From Salinisphaera orenii subsp. orenii MK-B5 (GTDB lineage Bacteria > Pseudomonadota > Gammaproteobacteria > Nevskiales > Salinisphaeraceae), in NCBI RefSeq assembly GCF_003788635.1, contig NZ_AYKH01000001.1, forward strand, positions 186,001 through 250,000: a DNA stretch of 64,000 nt, in the 5' to 3' direction. Of the stretch, positions 22,037-31,431 are shown piece after piece. Position numbers and translations under genes: made by a program. The first letter of the stretch is position 1; each line of letters opens with the position of its first letter. The notes under the pieces were generated by a model. That model was not told where the DNA came from, ran no database searches, and saw only the letters and a list, made by a program, of their open reading frames with translations.

Positions 22037-24111
22037 CAGCCTTCTCCTTCCGCCGGCTTTGCCGTGTCGTCATCCTATGGCTCGTGATCGCTACCGCCGC
22101 GACGGCTCAGACCGCGGTTGACAACAACGGCGACGCGTTCACGCTCAACCTCAAGGATGCGGACATCAAGACGCTGATCGCGACGGTCAGCGAAGTCACG
22201 GGCCGCAACTTCGTCGTGGACCCGCGCGTCAAGGGCGACGTGACCGTGTTGTCGAGTGAGCCGATGACCCCGCAGGAGCTCTACGAGACGTTCCTGTCCG
22301 TGCTCGAGGTGCACGGCTTCTCGGTGGTGCCCGCCGGCGAGATCACGAAGATCATTCCGCAGGTCAACGCGAAGCAGGATGGCGGCTTCGGCGGTAGCGA
22401 GACCGGCACGCGCGAAGACATCGTTACCCGTGTGATCAAGGTGGACAACGTGCCGGCGGACCAGCTGGTGCCGATCCTGCGGCCACTCGTGCCGCAGTAC
22501 GGGCATCTCGCGGCCTACTCGGCCTCGAACACACTCGTCATATCCGATCGAGCGGCCAACGCCGAGCGCCTCGCCGGTATCGTGGACAAGATCGATCGCA
22601 GCGGAATGCAGGAGGTCGAGCACATCCGGCTCGAGTATGCCAGCGCCACCGAGGTGGCCCGCGTCATCGAGCAACTCAAATCGGAAAGTGGCGGCGAGAG
22701 TCCCGGCCGCGGCTTCACGGTCATTCCGGACGAGCGCACGAACAGCCTCATCGTGAGCGGCGGCAAGCAGCAGCGCCTGAGAATCCGGGCGATCATCGCC
22801 GATCTCGACACACAGACCGAACGCAGCGGCGGCACCCAGGTCATCTATCTCGACTATGCCGACGCCGAGGCGATCGCGCCGGTGCTGCAGAATTTCGCCG
22901 AGGGTCGCAGCAGCAGCGGCGCGTCCGCCAGCGCGGGCGGTGACAGCGGTGGCGGCGCCGCAAGCCGCACCGTGGGCGGCTCAAATAACGGCGTCACCGT
23001 CATCGCGGAACCCGGCGCCAACGCACTGGTGGTCACCGCGGCGGCGGACAAGATGCAGGAGATCCGCCAGGTGATCGAGCAGCTCGACATTCGTCGCGGC
23101 CAGGTGCTGGTCGAGGCGATCATTGCCGAGGTCAGCCTGAGCCGATCGCGGCAACTGGGCGTGGATATTGCCGCCTTCAACGACAGCGGCCCGGGCGCCG
23201 CGAGCGTACTCGACGGCGACACCCTAAACGCCGTGCCCTCGCTCGCCGAGGACGGCACGCCGCTGAGCCTCATCCAGCAGGGCCTCAACGTGGCGCTGGG
23301 CTCGTACAACGAGGGCGGCACGAGTTTCGCGGTGCTCGTCAACGCCCTGTCGGGCAACACCAACACCAATGTGCTGTCCACACCGTCGCTAATCACGCGC
23401 GACAATGAAGAAGCCGAGATCAAGGTCGGTCAGGAGGTACCCTTCGTCACCGGCAACTACACCAACAACAATGCAAGCGGCGGCGCGACCGGCGTGGTCA
23501 ACCCGTTCCAGACGGTCGAGCGCAAGGATGTGGGTCTGACGCTGGCCTTCACGCCGCAGATCAACGCCGGCAAGACCATCCAGATGACGATCAATCAGGA
23601 GGTCTCGAGCATCGCCCAGAACTCGGGTCAGACGGGGGCGGTGGACCTGGTCACCAACAACCGCACGCTCAATACCTCGGTCGAGGTCGAAAGCGGCCAG
23701 ATCCTGGTGCTGGGCGGCCTGATCGACGATCAGGTGACCGAAAGCGAACAGAAGGTTCCGTTGCTGGGCGACATTCCTCTGCTGGGCGCGCTGTTCACCT
23801 CCCGCAACGTACAGAAGGAAAAGCGCAACCTGCTCAATTTCATCCGTCCGACCATCCTGCGGGGCGACGGCGAAGCCAACTATTACACCCGCAAGAAGTA
23901 CGATTACATCCGCTCGCTGCAGCAGGAACAGGCCGAATCCAGCATTCCGCTGATGGGCGAGCGCCAGCGCCCCCAATTGCCGCCGATCGACGAATACGAG
24001 CAGAGCGACTCCTTTTCCGAGGACAGCGGTGTGTCCACGGAGCGCACGGTCACGCCACGCGACGAAGACGGACGCCGTACGGGCGACAAGCGTCGGGGCG
24101 ACCAGTTCTAG
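22033..24111 (+). CDS. gspD: Type II secretion outer-membrane secretin GspD
   Basis: A 692-residue secretin. A signal peptide (about 1-25, VILWLVIATAATAQTA) is followed by N0 (FTLNLKDADIKTLIATVSEV), N1-N3 domains (VIKVDNVPADQLVPILRPLV, HIRLEYASATEVARVIEQL, IYLDYADAEAIAPVLQNFAE) with a Ser/Gly-rich loop, and the secretin core (VLVEAIIAEVSLSRSRQLGV, NTNVLSTPSLITRDNEEAEI, GQEVPFVTG, SVEVESGQILVLGGLIDDQ, VPLLGDIPLLGALFTS). A charged C-terminal tail may be the pilotin-binding region. It forms the 15-mer gate for folded exoproteins; no pilotin gene is visible here. Confidence 0.95.
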   Translation: MTAFSFRRLCRVVILWLVIATAATAQTAVDNNGDAFTLNLKDADIKTLIATVSEVTGRNFVVDPRVKGDVTVLSSEPMTPQELYETFLSVLEVHGFSVVPAGEITKIIPQVNAKQDGGFGGSETGTREDIVTRVIKVDNVPADQLVPILRPLVPQYGHLAAYSASNTLVISDRAANAERLAGIVDKIDRSGMQEVEHIRLEYASATEVARVIEQLKSESGGESPGRGFTVIPDERTNSLIVSGGKQQRLRIRAIIADLDTQTERSGGTQVIYLDYADAEAIAPVLQNFAEGRSSSGASASAGGDSGGGAASRTVGGSNNGVTVIAEPGANALVVTAAADKMQEIRQVIEQLDIRRGQVLVEAIIAEVSLSRSRQLGVDIAAFNDSGPGAASVLDGDTLNAVPSLAEDGTPLSLIQQGLNVALGSYNEGGTSFAVLVNALSGNTNTNVLSTPSLITRDNEEAEIKVGQEVPFVTGNYTNNNASGGATGVVNPFQTVERKDVGLTLAFTPQINAGKTIQMTINQEVSSIAQNSGQTGAVDLVTNNRTLNTSVEVESGQILVLGGLIDDQVTESEQKVPLLGDIPLLGALFTSRNVQKEKRNLLNFIRPTILRGDGEANYYTRKKYDYIRSLQQEQAESSIPLMGERQRPQLPPIDEYEQSDSFSEDSGVSTERTVTPRDEDGRRTGDKRRGDQF

Positions 24112-24133
24112 CCGGCATTCGGCGAGCGATAGC

Positions 24134-25705
24134 ATGAGCGATACCCTCGAGGAACTCAGTCTGGAACCGGTGCGAACCACCTCGCCGGAAAACGACGAGG
24201 CCCCACCGCGGCCACCCGGGCCGGGGCCGGTCGAAGGCATCGACCGCCTGCCCTTCGCCTTCGCCAAACGCTACGGCGTGATGCTCAGCGGCGCGCGCGA
24301 GGACGCGATCGAGGTCACCTGCCGGCGCGACGTCGCCCAGAGCACGCTCTCCGAGGTCCGGCGCCATCTCGGCCGCCCGATCGTGCTCCAGCGCGTGGAG
24401 GCCGCGGCCTTCGACGCCATGCTGCAGAACGACTACGAAGGCAAGGCCAACGAGTCGATGCAGATCGTCGAAGGCATGGACGAGGAGATGGATCTGTCCG
24501 ACGCCGCCCGGGCGCTGTCGGAGCCGGCCGATCTGCTCGAATCCTCCGATGACGCGCCGATCATCCGTCTGATCAACGCGCTGCTGACAGAGGCGATCAA
24601 GGAGAACGCCTCCGACATCCATATCGAGCCGTTCGAGGCGCGCCTGACCGTGCGCTTCAGGATCGACGGCGTCTTGCGCGAGGTGCTCAACCCGCCGCGC
24701 CAGCTGGCGCCGCGCCTGATCTCCCGCGTCAAGGTCATGGCCAAGCTCGACATCGCCGAAAAACGCATCCCCCAGGACGGCCGCATATCGGTGCGCATCG
24801 CCGGGCGGCCGGTCGACGTGCGCGTGTCCACCATTCCCTCCGGCAACGGCGAACGCGTGGTGATGCGTCTGCTGGACAAGCAGGCCGGCCGGCTTGATCT
24901 GCCCCAGCTCGGCATGCCGGCAGAGACGCTGAGCAACATCGACGAGCTGATCCACAAGCCGCACGGCATCATCCTGGTCACCGGTCCCACCGGCTCGGGC
25001 AAGACGACCACGCTCTACGCCGGCATCACCCGGATCAACGACCGCTCGCGCAACATCATGACGGTCGAGGATCCGATCGAGTACTACCTCGACGGTATCG
25101 GCCAGACCCAGGTCAACAGCAAGGTCGACATGAGCTTCGCGCGCGGTCTGCGCGCGATCCTGCGCCAGGACCCGGACGTGGTGATGATCGGCGAGATCCG
25201 CGACCTGGAGACCGCCGAAATCGCGGTGCAGGCCTCGCTGACCGGCCATCTGGTGCTTTCGACCCTGCACACGAACACCGCCGTGGGCGCCATCGCGCGT
25301 CTGCGCGACATGGGCGTCGAGCCCTTCCTGCTGTCGTCATCGGTGATCGGCATCATGGCGCAGCGGCTGGTGCGCACGCTCTGCGCGGAGTGTCGCGACC
25401 CCTACACCGCCGATCGCCGCGAGTGCGAGCTGCTCCACTGCGACCCCGACGAGCCACCGACGCTCTACCGCCCGACCGGCTGCGCGACCTGCAACGGCTC
25501 CGGCTTTCGCGGCCGCACCGGCATCTACGAGCTGGTCGTCGTCGACGACGAAATGCGTAACCTCATCCACGAGCAGGCCGCCGAGCACACCCTGGAGAAA
25601 CACGCCCGCACGATCACGCCAAGCATCCGCGCGGACGGCCGTGCCAACGTGCTCGCGGGCAACACCACGCTCGAGGAAGTCCTGCGCGTGACCCGCGAGG
25701 GCTAG
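24134..25705 (+). CDS. gspE: Type II secretion ATPase GspE
   Basis: A 523-residue traffic ATPase that powers the pseudopilus. I start at the ATG at 24134, after gspD; the frame upstream is antisense-like. An N-terminal GspL-binding domain is followed by the T2SSE core: DIHIEPFEARLTVRFRIDG, Walker A VTGPTGSGKTTT, Asp box TVEDPIEYYLDGIGQ, Walker B RQDPDVVMIGEIRD, His box TGHLVLSTLHTN. A four-Cys zinc element (LCAECRDPY and GCATCNGSGFRGR, near residues 415-460) is retained. The N-terminal Pro/Glu-rich stretch is longer than usual. Confidence 0.95.
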   Translation: MSDTLEELSLEPVRTTSPENDEAPPRPPGPGPVEGIDRLPFAFAKRYGVMLSGAREDAIEVTCRRDVAQSTLSEVRRHLGRPIVLQRVEAAAFDAMLQNDYEGKANESMQIVEGMDEEMDLSDAARALSEPADLLESSDDAPIIRLINALLTEAIKENASDIHIEPFEARLTVRFRIDGVLREVLNPPRQLAPRLISRVKVMAKLDIAEKRIPQDGRISVRIAGRPVDVRVSTIPSGNGERVVMRLLDKQAGRLDLPQLGMPAETLSNIDELIHKPHGIILVTGPTGSGKTTTLYAGITRINDRSRNIMTVEDPIEYYLDGIGQTQVNSKVDMSFARGLRAILRQDPDVVMIGEIRDLETAEIAVQASLTGHLVLSTLHTNTAVGAIARLRDMGVEPFLLSSSVIGIMAQRLVRTLCAECRDPYTADRRECELLHCDPDEPPTLYRPTGCATCNGSGFRGRTGIYELVVVDDEMRNLIHEQAAEHTLEKHARTITPSIRADGRANVLAGNTTLEEVLRVTREG

Positions 25706-25723
25706 CGGCCGGGCCGCGCGACC

Positions 25724-26941
25724 ATGGGCGCCTACGAATACACCGCACTCGACGAACGCGGTCGCGAGAAGAAGGGCGTGCTCGAGGGCGATGCCGCCCG
25801 CGGCATTCGGGCCCAGCTGCGCGAACGCGGGCTCACGCCGCTGGACGTCCACGAGATCGCCGACCGCAAGGCCGGTGGTCGACGCCGGCTGCTGTCCTTC
25901 CAGCGCGGCTTGAGCGTCACCGAGCTGTCGCTGTTCACCCGCCAGCTGGCCACGCTCACCCACGCCGGCCTGCCGATGGAGGAAGCACTCAAGGCGGTCG
26001 CCGAGCAGACCGACAGCGACAAGGTACGCAAGATCATCGTCGGCGTGCGCGCCCAGGTCGTCGAGGGCCACACGCTGGCCAACGCGCTCGGGGACTTTCC
26101 CAACAGCTTCGACGAGCTCTATCGCGCGACCACCGCCGCCGGCGAACAGTCCGGCCGCATCGACGAGGTGCTGAACGGTCTGGCCGACTATGTCGAGGAC
26201 CAGCAGTCCATGCGCCAGAAGGTGCTGGCCGCGCTCATTTATCCGGCCTTCCTGTCGGTGGTCGCCATCGGCATCGTGATCGCGCTTCTGGCCACGGTCG
26301 TGCCAGACCTGGTCGAAGTCTTCGAGAGCGTCAACGCCGACCTGCCGCCGCTCACGACCACGCTGATCGCCGTGAGCGATTTTCTCCGCGCCTGGGGCTG
26401 GCTGCTCGCGCTGAGCTTCGCGGCCGCCCTGACCGTGTTCATCTACGGCATGCGGCGACCGGGGTTCAAGCGCGCGGTCCAATCGCGCATCCTGCGGATA
26501 CCGCTGATCGGTCGCTTCGCCCGCGGCGTGAACACGGCCCGCTTCACCCGCACGCTGGCGATTCTCACCCGCAGCGGCGTACCGGCTCTGGATGCGATGA
26601 CCATCGGCGCCGACGTGGTCACCAATCTACCCATGCGCGATGCCATCCAGCGCGCGGCGACCCGTGTACGCGAGGGCGACGCCATCCACCGCGCGCTCGG
26701 CCACGAGCGCCTGTTCCCGCCGATCACGCTGCACATGATCGCCAACGGCGAAATCTCCGGCGAACTCGACATGATGCTCGGCCGCGCCGCCGACCATCAG
26801 GAGCGCGAAGTGGAAACACTCCGGCAAGGTGTCATGGGCATACTCGGCCCCGCGGTCATCCTGGCGATGGGCGGTCTCGTACTGATCATCGTGCTCGCGA
26901 TCCTGTTGCCGGTGTTCAATCTGAACCAGCTGGTCAAATAA
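25724..26941 (+). CDS. gspF: Type II secretion platform protein GspF
   Basis: A 405-residue polytopic inner-membrane protein. Opening MGAYEYTALDERGREKKGVL is the family signature. Two T2SSF domains (LSLFTRQLATLTHAGLPMEE and ARFTRTLAILTRSGVPALDA) alternate with three membrane segments (about 170-195, 220-240, 375-400). It couples GspE and GspL to pseudopilin polymerisation. Spacing of 18 bp from gspE. It has full length and all conserved segments. Confidence 0.94.
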   Translation: MGAYEYTALDERGREKKGVLEGDAARGIRAQLRERGLTPLDVHEIADRKAGGRRRLLSFQRGLSVTELSLFTRQLATLTHAGLPMEEALKAVAEQTDSDKVRKIIVGVRAQVVEGHTLANALGDFPNSFDELYRATTAAGEQSGRIDEVLNGLADYVEDQQSMRQKVLAALIYPAFLSVVAIGIVIALLATVVPDLVEVFESVNADLPPLTTTLIAVSDFLRAWGWLLALSFAAALTVFIYGMRRPGFKRAVQSRILRIPLIGRFARGVNTARFTRTLAILTRSGVPALDAMTIGADVVTNLPMRDAIQRAATRVREGDAIHRALGHERLFPPITLHMIANGEISGELDMMLGRAADHQEREVETLRQGVMGILGPAVILAMGGLVLIIVLAILLPVFNLNQLVK

Positions 26942-27025
26942 ACCGGCCGCGCCGCCGATAACGGCGGGCATGACACGCGCAACCTGCTATCTTTACGACC
27001 GTTTTCCCGCAGGAGAGGAAAGGAC

Positions 27026-27484
27026 ATGAAACACGCCCTGCCCCGGGCCGGTGCCCGTCGCGGCCAACACGGCTTCACCCTGATCGAGATCATGGTCGTG
27101 GTCGTCATTCTCGGTATTCTCGCGGCCATCGTCGTGCCCAACATCATCGACCGGCCGGACGCCGCACGTGTCGCCAAGGCGCGACAGGACATCCGCGCCA
27201 TCGAGAGCGCACTCAAGCTCTACCGCCTCGATAATTTCCGTTACCCAACCACCGAACAGGGCCTGGCGGCGCTCGTGGACAAGCCCACCAGCCAGCCGGA
27301 GCCGCGCAACTGGAAGTCCGGCGGCTATCTCGACCGCATTCCGACGGACCCGTGGGGCGAGGTCTATCACTACCGCAATCCCGGCGAACACGGCGAAATC
27401 GACGTCTACACGCTCGGCCGCGACGGCCGACCGGGCGGCGAAGAGACCGACGCCGACATCGGCAACTGGACGCTGGACAACTAG
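27026..27484 (+). CDS. gspG: Major pseudopilin GspG
   Basis: A 152-residue pseudopilin. The prepilin peptidase site is G-FTLIEIMVVVVILGILAAI with Glu5 of the mature protein, preceded by a basic leader of about 18 residues that includes RRGQHG. The globular domain has YRLDNFRYPTTEQGLAALVD, GGYLDRIPTDPWGEVYHYRN and the calcium-loop-like acidic end GGEETDADIGNW. GspG forms the periplasmic shaft. It is preceded by an 84-bp gap after gspF and a good GGAG element (AGGAGAGGAA), suggesting high translation. Confidence 0.95.
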   Translation: MKHALPRAGARRGQHGFTLIEIMVVVVILGILAAIVVPNIIDRPDAARVAKARQDIRAIESALKLYRLDNFRYPTTEQGLAALVDKPTSQPEPRNWKSGGYLDRIPTDPWGEVYHYRNPGEHGEIDVYTLGRDGRPGGEETDADIGNWTLDN

Positions 27485-27510
27485 CGCCGCGGCGGGATAC
27501 GGCACGCACG

Positions 27511-28053
27511 GTGCGGCGAACGGAGGTACAGCGCGGCTTCACGCTGATCGAGCTGCTGGTGGTGGTGCTGATCATGGGCGTCGTGCTGTCGTTTCTGTCG
27601 CTGTCGATCAACCCGACCAGCAACGCCGATCGGCTCGATACCGAATCGCGGCGGCTCGGTGCCCTGCTCCGCACCGCCGCCGACGACGCGGTGCTCTACG
27701 GCCGCGAGCTCGGTCTCGACATCGTGCGCGGGGGCTATCGCTTCATTCGTCTCGGCGACGACGGCTGGCAGGTCATCAACCGGGCGGAATCGCCGCTGCG
27801 TCCACGTGACCTGCCCGAAGGCGTGGCGATCGCACTGATCGAGCGCGACGAGGCGCAGCCAAGACTGGCCGGCGGCGGCGACGAGGACGAGAACGAGGAG
27901 GACGCGCTGCGCCCCGAGGCCGTGTTGCTGTCCAGCGGCGAATTCGTGCCCTTCGAACTCGAGCTCTACGCCGACGACGTCGATCATCGCTATCGGCTGA
28001 CAGGCGAAGCCAACGGCGAACTGTCGCTGGATCGCGTGGACGGCACGCGATGA
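27511..28053 (+). CDS. gspH: Minor pseudopilin GspH
   Basis: A 180-residue protein from the GTG at 27511; the longer frame upstream overlaps gspG and is not credible. It has the type IV pilin-like motif RGFTLIELLVVVLIMGVVLS, the GspH domain (DRLDTESRRLGALLRTAADD, GRELGLDIVRGGYRFIRL) and a beta-rich C-terminus. An unusual acidic loop (GGGDEDENEEDALRPEAV, about residues 124-141) fits a halophilic lifestyle. Overlap of four bases with gspI. Confidence 0.92.
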   Translation: MRRTEVQRGFTLIELLVVVLIMGVVLSFLSLSINPTSNADRLDTESRRLGALLRTAADDAVLYGRELGLDIVRGGYRFIRLGDDGWQVINRAESPLRPRDLPEGVAIALIERDEAQPRLAGGGDEDENEEDALRPEAVLLSSGEFVPFELELYADDVDHRYRLTGEANGELSLDRVDGTR

Positions 28054-28514
28054 GGCGGGCGCGCGGTTTCACCCTGATCGAAGTGCTGATCGCCACGGCG
28101 GTCCTCGCCCTGGCACTGGGCGCGTTCATCACGGGCGGCGCCCGCTACGCCGACTACGCGCGTTACATCCACGACCGCACGCTGGCCCAGTGGGTCGCCC
28201 GAAACCAGCTGGTCGAATACCACACCGCCGAGCAATGGCCCGGCACCGGCACCGAGGACGGCGAGGCCGAGATGGGCGACAGCACCTGGCGCTGGGTGGC
28301 CGAGATCGAGGAATCCCCCGACCCGGACGTGCGCCGCATCGACATCCGGGTGTTTCGCATCGACGGCGACAGCGGCGATCCGGAGGCCGATTCCGTCGCC
28401 CTGCTCAGCGGCTTCGTCACCCAGCACGTCGACGCCGCCGATGCCCCGGCCGGCGCCGACGGAGCCGGTGACACGGAGGACGGCGACGCGTCCGCCTCGG
28501 GGCTCGGGTCGTGA
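28050..28514 (+). CDS. gspI: Minor pseudopilin GspI
   Basis: A 154-residue pseudopilin with RARGFTLIEVLIATAVLALA at the N-terminus (peptidase cleavage after Gly6) and the family core WVARNQLVEYHTAEQWPGTG and WRWVAEIEESPDPDVRRIDI. The last 30 residues are an acidic Ala/Gly/Asp-rich tail not normally seen in GspI. GspI starts the pseudopilus tip complex with GspJ and GspK. Four-base overlaps join it to gspH and gspJ. Confidence 0.92.
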   Translation: MRRARGFTLIEVLIATAVLALALGAFITGGARYADYARYIHDRTLAQWVARNQLVEYHTAEQWPGTGTEDGEAEMGDSTWRWVAEIEESPDPDVRRIDIRVFRIDGDSGDPEADSVALLSGFVTQHVDAADAPAGADGAGDTEDGDASASGLGS

Positions 28515-29170
28515 GCGCAGCGCGGGGCCAGCGCGGCTTCACCCTCATTGAGCTGATGATCGCCATCGCGGTGTTCGTGGTCATGGCGGCGATGGCCTAC
28601 GGCGGCCTGTCGTCGGTCATCAGCACGCGCGAAGCCGTCACCGACGCGCTCGAACGCAGCAAGACCCTGCAGATGTCGGTCTGGCGCATCCGCCGCGATC
28701 TCGAACAGATCGTCAACCGCCCGATTCGCGACGGTTTCGGCGACACCCAGCCGGCGATCGTCGGCAGCCCGAACGTGGGCCTGCGGGTGACCCGCAACGG
28801 CTGGCGCAACCCGCTCGGCGAAGCCCGCAGCACCCTGCAGCGGGTGGGCTACCGGATCAATGAGGATGACGAACTCGTGCGCGAGTACTGGCGCGTGCTC
28901 GACCGGGCCCAGGACAGCGCGCCGGTGGAGTCCACACTTCTGGAGAACGTCGAGACCATCGAATGGCGTTATCTCGACAGCGACCGCCAGTGGCGCGACA
29001 ACTGGCCGCCCGGAAGCGCCAACACCGGCGCCAACACCGGCGCCAGCGGCACGCCCAGCGCCGTCGCGTCACAGCGCTACGACCCGCCGCTGGCGATCGA
29101 ACTCCGCCTGACCACGGCCGCCTGGGGCGAGCTGCGCCTCCTGTTCATGGTCCCCGGAGCCGAGAAGTGA
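28511..29170 (+). CDS. gspJ: Minor pseudopilin GspJ
   Basis: A 219-residue pseudopilin with QRGFTLIELMIAIAVFVVMA and GspJ features (LERSKTLQMSVWRIRRDLEQ, RPIRDGFGDTQPAIVG, WRYLDSDRQWRDNWPP). A short repeat-rich insertion, NTGANTGASGTPS, lies near residues 175-188. It binds GspI and GspK at the pseudopilus tip. It overlaps gspI by four bases and gspK by four bases. Confidence 0.92.
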   Translation: MSAARGQRGFTLIELMIAIAVFVVMAAMAYGGLSSVISTREAVTDALERSKTLQMSVWRIRRDLEQIVNRPIRDGFGDTQPAIVGSPNVGLRVTRNGWRNPLGEARSTLQRVGYRINEDDELVREYWRVLDRAQDSAPVESTLLENVETIEWRYLDSDRQWRDNWPPGSANTGANTGASGTPSAVASQRYDPPLAIELRLTTAAWGELRLLFMVPGAEK

Positions 29171-30108
29171 GCGGCCCGAAACAACGCGGCGTCGCCCTGA
29201 TCACGGCGATGCTCATCGTGGCCCTGGTCGCGATCATCGGCGCGGGCATGCTCTCGCAGATGAATCTGGCCCTGCACCGCAGCGGCAACATCTGGCAGTC
29301 GGAGCAGGCCTGGTGGTACGCCGTGGGCATCGAGAACTGGCTCGGCAAGCTGCTGCGTCAGGACGCGCAGTACACCGAGGTCGACAGCCTCGACGAGCGC
29401 TGGGCTGAGCCGGTGGACTACCTGCCGCTGGACGGCGGGGCGCTCCAGGGCCGCATCATCGATCTTCAGGGCCGCTTCAATCTCAACAATCTCGGGACCG
29501 GTAACGCCGAGGCGGCCATGGCGCAGTTCCAGCGCCTGATCGAGCTCGTGGCGGATACCGACACCGTCACCGCGCGCACGATCGCGGCATCCACCCGGGA
29601 CTGGGTCGATGCCGACATCAACCCAACCCGGCCGGACGGCGCCGAGGACAACTACTACCTCGGCCTGACCCCGGCCTACCGCGCCGGCAATACCTTCATG
29701 ATCAGCCCGAGCGAGCTGCGTCTGATCAAGGGCGTGACCGACGAGATCTACACCGCCCTCGCGCCCTACATCAGCGCCCTGCCCGAAAGCACGCCGATCA
29801 ATGTGAACACGGCACCGCCCCCGGTGCTCGCGACGCTGGCACCGAATCTGCCGCCCACGACGGGCGAAGCACTGGTCGAAGCCCGATCCGAGGAGCCCTG
29901 GACATCCGTGGATGCCTTCCTGCAGGAGAGTGCGATCGCCGGCACGGGCGACACCCTCGGCGCCGATCGCCTCTCGGTGACCACCGGATACTTCCTCGCC
30001 CGCGGGCAGATCACAGTCGACCGGGCCCAGGTCCAGTTCTTCGCCGTACTGGAACGCGCGGACAACGGTGCCGTCCGTACCATCAATCACAGCACCAATG
30101 TCTACTGA
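29167..30108 (+). CDS. gspK: Pseudopilus tip protein GspK
   Basis: A 313-residue protein from the GTG at 29167, coupled to the gspJ stop. The N-terminus QRGVALITAMLIVALVAIIG lacks Glu5, as expected for GspK. The large alpha domain (GRFNLNNLGTGNAEAAMAQF, DWVDADINPTRPDGAEDNYY with the calcium-site acidic residues, NVNTAPPPVLATLAPNLPP) is complete. It caps the pseudopilus. The ORF extending upstream to 28963 overlaps gspJ out of frame and is rejected. Confidence 0.93.
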   Translation: MSGPKQRGVALITAMLIVALVAIIGAGMLSQMNLALHRSGNIWQSEQAWWYAVGIENWLGKLLRQDAQYTEVDSLDERWAEPVDYLPLDGGALQGRIIDLQGRFNLNNLGTGNAEAAMAQFQRLIELVADTDTVTARTIAASTRDWVDADINPTRPDGAEDNYYLGLTPAYRAGNTFMISPSELRLIKGVTDEIYTALAPYISALPESTPINVNTAPPPVLATLAPNLPPTTGEALVEARSEEPWTSVDAFLQESAIAGTGDTLGADRLSVTTGYFLARGQITVDRAQVQFFAVLERADNGAVRTINHSTNVY

Positions 30109-30222
30109 CCTTCCGGTAGACTGGGCCCGCCGACGCGCACGGGGGCGCGTCCGGCGCATTCACGAGACGACACGGGGTTCGCGGCGGTCGCGCGCAGGCG
30201 CGAACCGCGCGACCATCAAGGA

Positions 30223-31431
30223 ATGCCGGTGGCAGACAGACTGATCATCCATTTCGACGGCGAGCGGGCCGCCTGGCTCGATGACCGGGGCGCTCTGGCT
30301 CGCGGCACGCCGGCCGACGCCGCGAGCGCCGCCGGCGAGCGGCCGGCCGTCGTGCTGCTGCCGAGCGAACAGATTCTGCTCACCACCGTCCGTCTGCCGC
30401 CGATTCGCCAGGCGCGGCGGCGCCTCCAGGCGGCGCGCTATGCGCTGGAGGACCGGCTCGTCAGTCGCGTCGACAGTCTCCACTTCGCCCTCGCGGCCCG
30501 CGCGGGCACGGACGGCGAGACCGCGGTGGCGGTCGTCGACGAGACGCTGCTTCGCGATCACCTCGACCGGCTCGAAGAGGCCGGCCTGGATGTCCTGCAG
30601 CTCACCGCCGACGCGTTGACGCTTCCGGCCCCGGCCGAGGACCAGTGGCAGGTGCTCGCCCTGGACGAGCGCGTGCTGGCGCGCACCGACGTGCGCCACG
30701 CCTTCGCCGCGGAGGCCGGGCTCTGGCCCGCACTCGCGGCCGGCGGCACACCGCCGGCACGCGTGCTGCTTCATGCCGACAGCGAGGCCGCGGCCGAGAC
30801 GGCCGCCGCGATCGATGTCGAACCGAAACCGGCGATCGACCGCAAGATCTTCGACGGCCCCGACGCCGCTCTGATCTGGCTCCTCGCCAACGTCGATCTG
30901 CAGCACGCGATCAACCTGCGCCAGGGTGCGTTCGCGCGCACCTCGGCGATGCAGGCCTGGTGGCAGCCGTTCAAGATCACCGCCGGGCTGGCCGCCGCCT
31001 GGCTGATCGTCGCGATCGCCGCCCGCGGCATCGAGAGCTGGCAGCTCGGCAGCCGCATCGACGGACTCGAGGCCACCACCGAATCGGCGTTCAGAGACGC
31101 CTTCCCGGACGTGCAGACCATCAACGATGTCCGCGTCCAGGCCGAGCAGCGCATCCGCGAGCTGCGCGGCTCCGGCGGCAGCGGCGGCGTCTTCGCTCTG
31201 CTCCAGGCGATCGCCGAAGTCACGGGCGATGCCGGTGACATCCGCATCCAATCGCTGCAGTATCGCGACGGCGCGGTGTACCTCAATCTGCGCGGCGAGA
31301 ACGTGCAGGCGCTGGAATCGCTCCGCGCCGGCTTCGCCCGACAGCCGGCTACCCGGCTCAGCGTCGAGAGCGCGGACGCCGCCGCCGACGGCGTGCAGAT
31401 CCGCGCACGGGTCAGCGGAGCCGAGGCATGA
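30223..31431 (+). CDS. gspL: Type II secretion platform protein GspL
   Basis: A 402-residue bitopic protein. The cytoplasmic actin-like domain (MPVADRLIIHFDGERAAWLD, VLLPSEQILLTTVRLPP, LEDRLVSRVDSLHFALA) binds GspE; the transmembrane segment is at about 248-268 (ITAGLAAAWLIVAIAARGIE); the periplasmic ferredoxin-like domain ends VSGAEA. A 114-bp gap after gspK may hold an internal promoter, but none is obvious. Overlap of four bases with gspM. Confidence 0.92.
   Translation: MPVADRLIIHFDGERAAWLDDRGALARGTPADAASAAGERPAVVLLPSEQILLTTVRLPPIRQARRRLQAARYALEDRLVSRVDSLHFALAARAGTDGETAVAVVDETLLRDHLDRLEEAGLDVLQLTADALTLPAPAEDQWQVLALDERVLARTDVRHAFAAEAGLWPALAAGGTPPARVLLHADSEAAAETAAAIDVEPKPAIDRKIFDGPDAALIWLLANVDLQHAINLRQGAFARTSAMQAWWQPFKITAGLAAAWLIVAIAARGIESWQLGSRIDGLEATTESAFRDAFPDVQTINDVRVQAEQRIRELRGSGGSGGVFALLQAIAEVTGDAGDIRIQSLQYRDGAVYLNLRGENVQALESLRAGFARQPATRLSVESADAAADGVQIRARVSGAEA

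Noticed and set aside
24050-25270. 406-residue ORF antisense to gspE
   Set aside because: Opposite the Walker motifs of a clear traffic ATPase; no family match.
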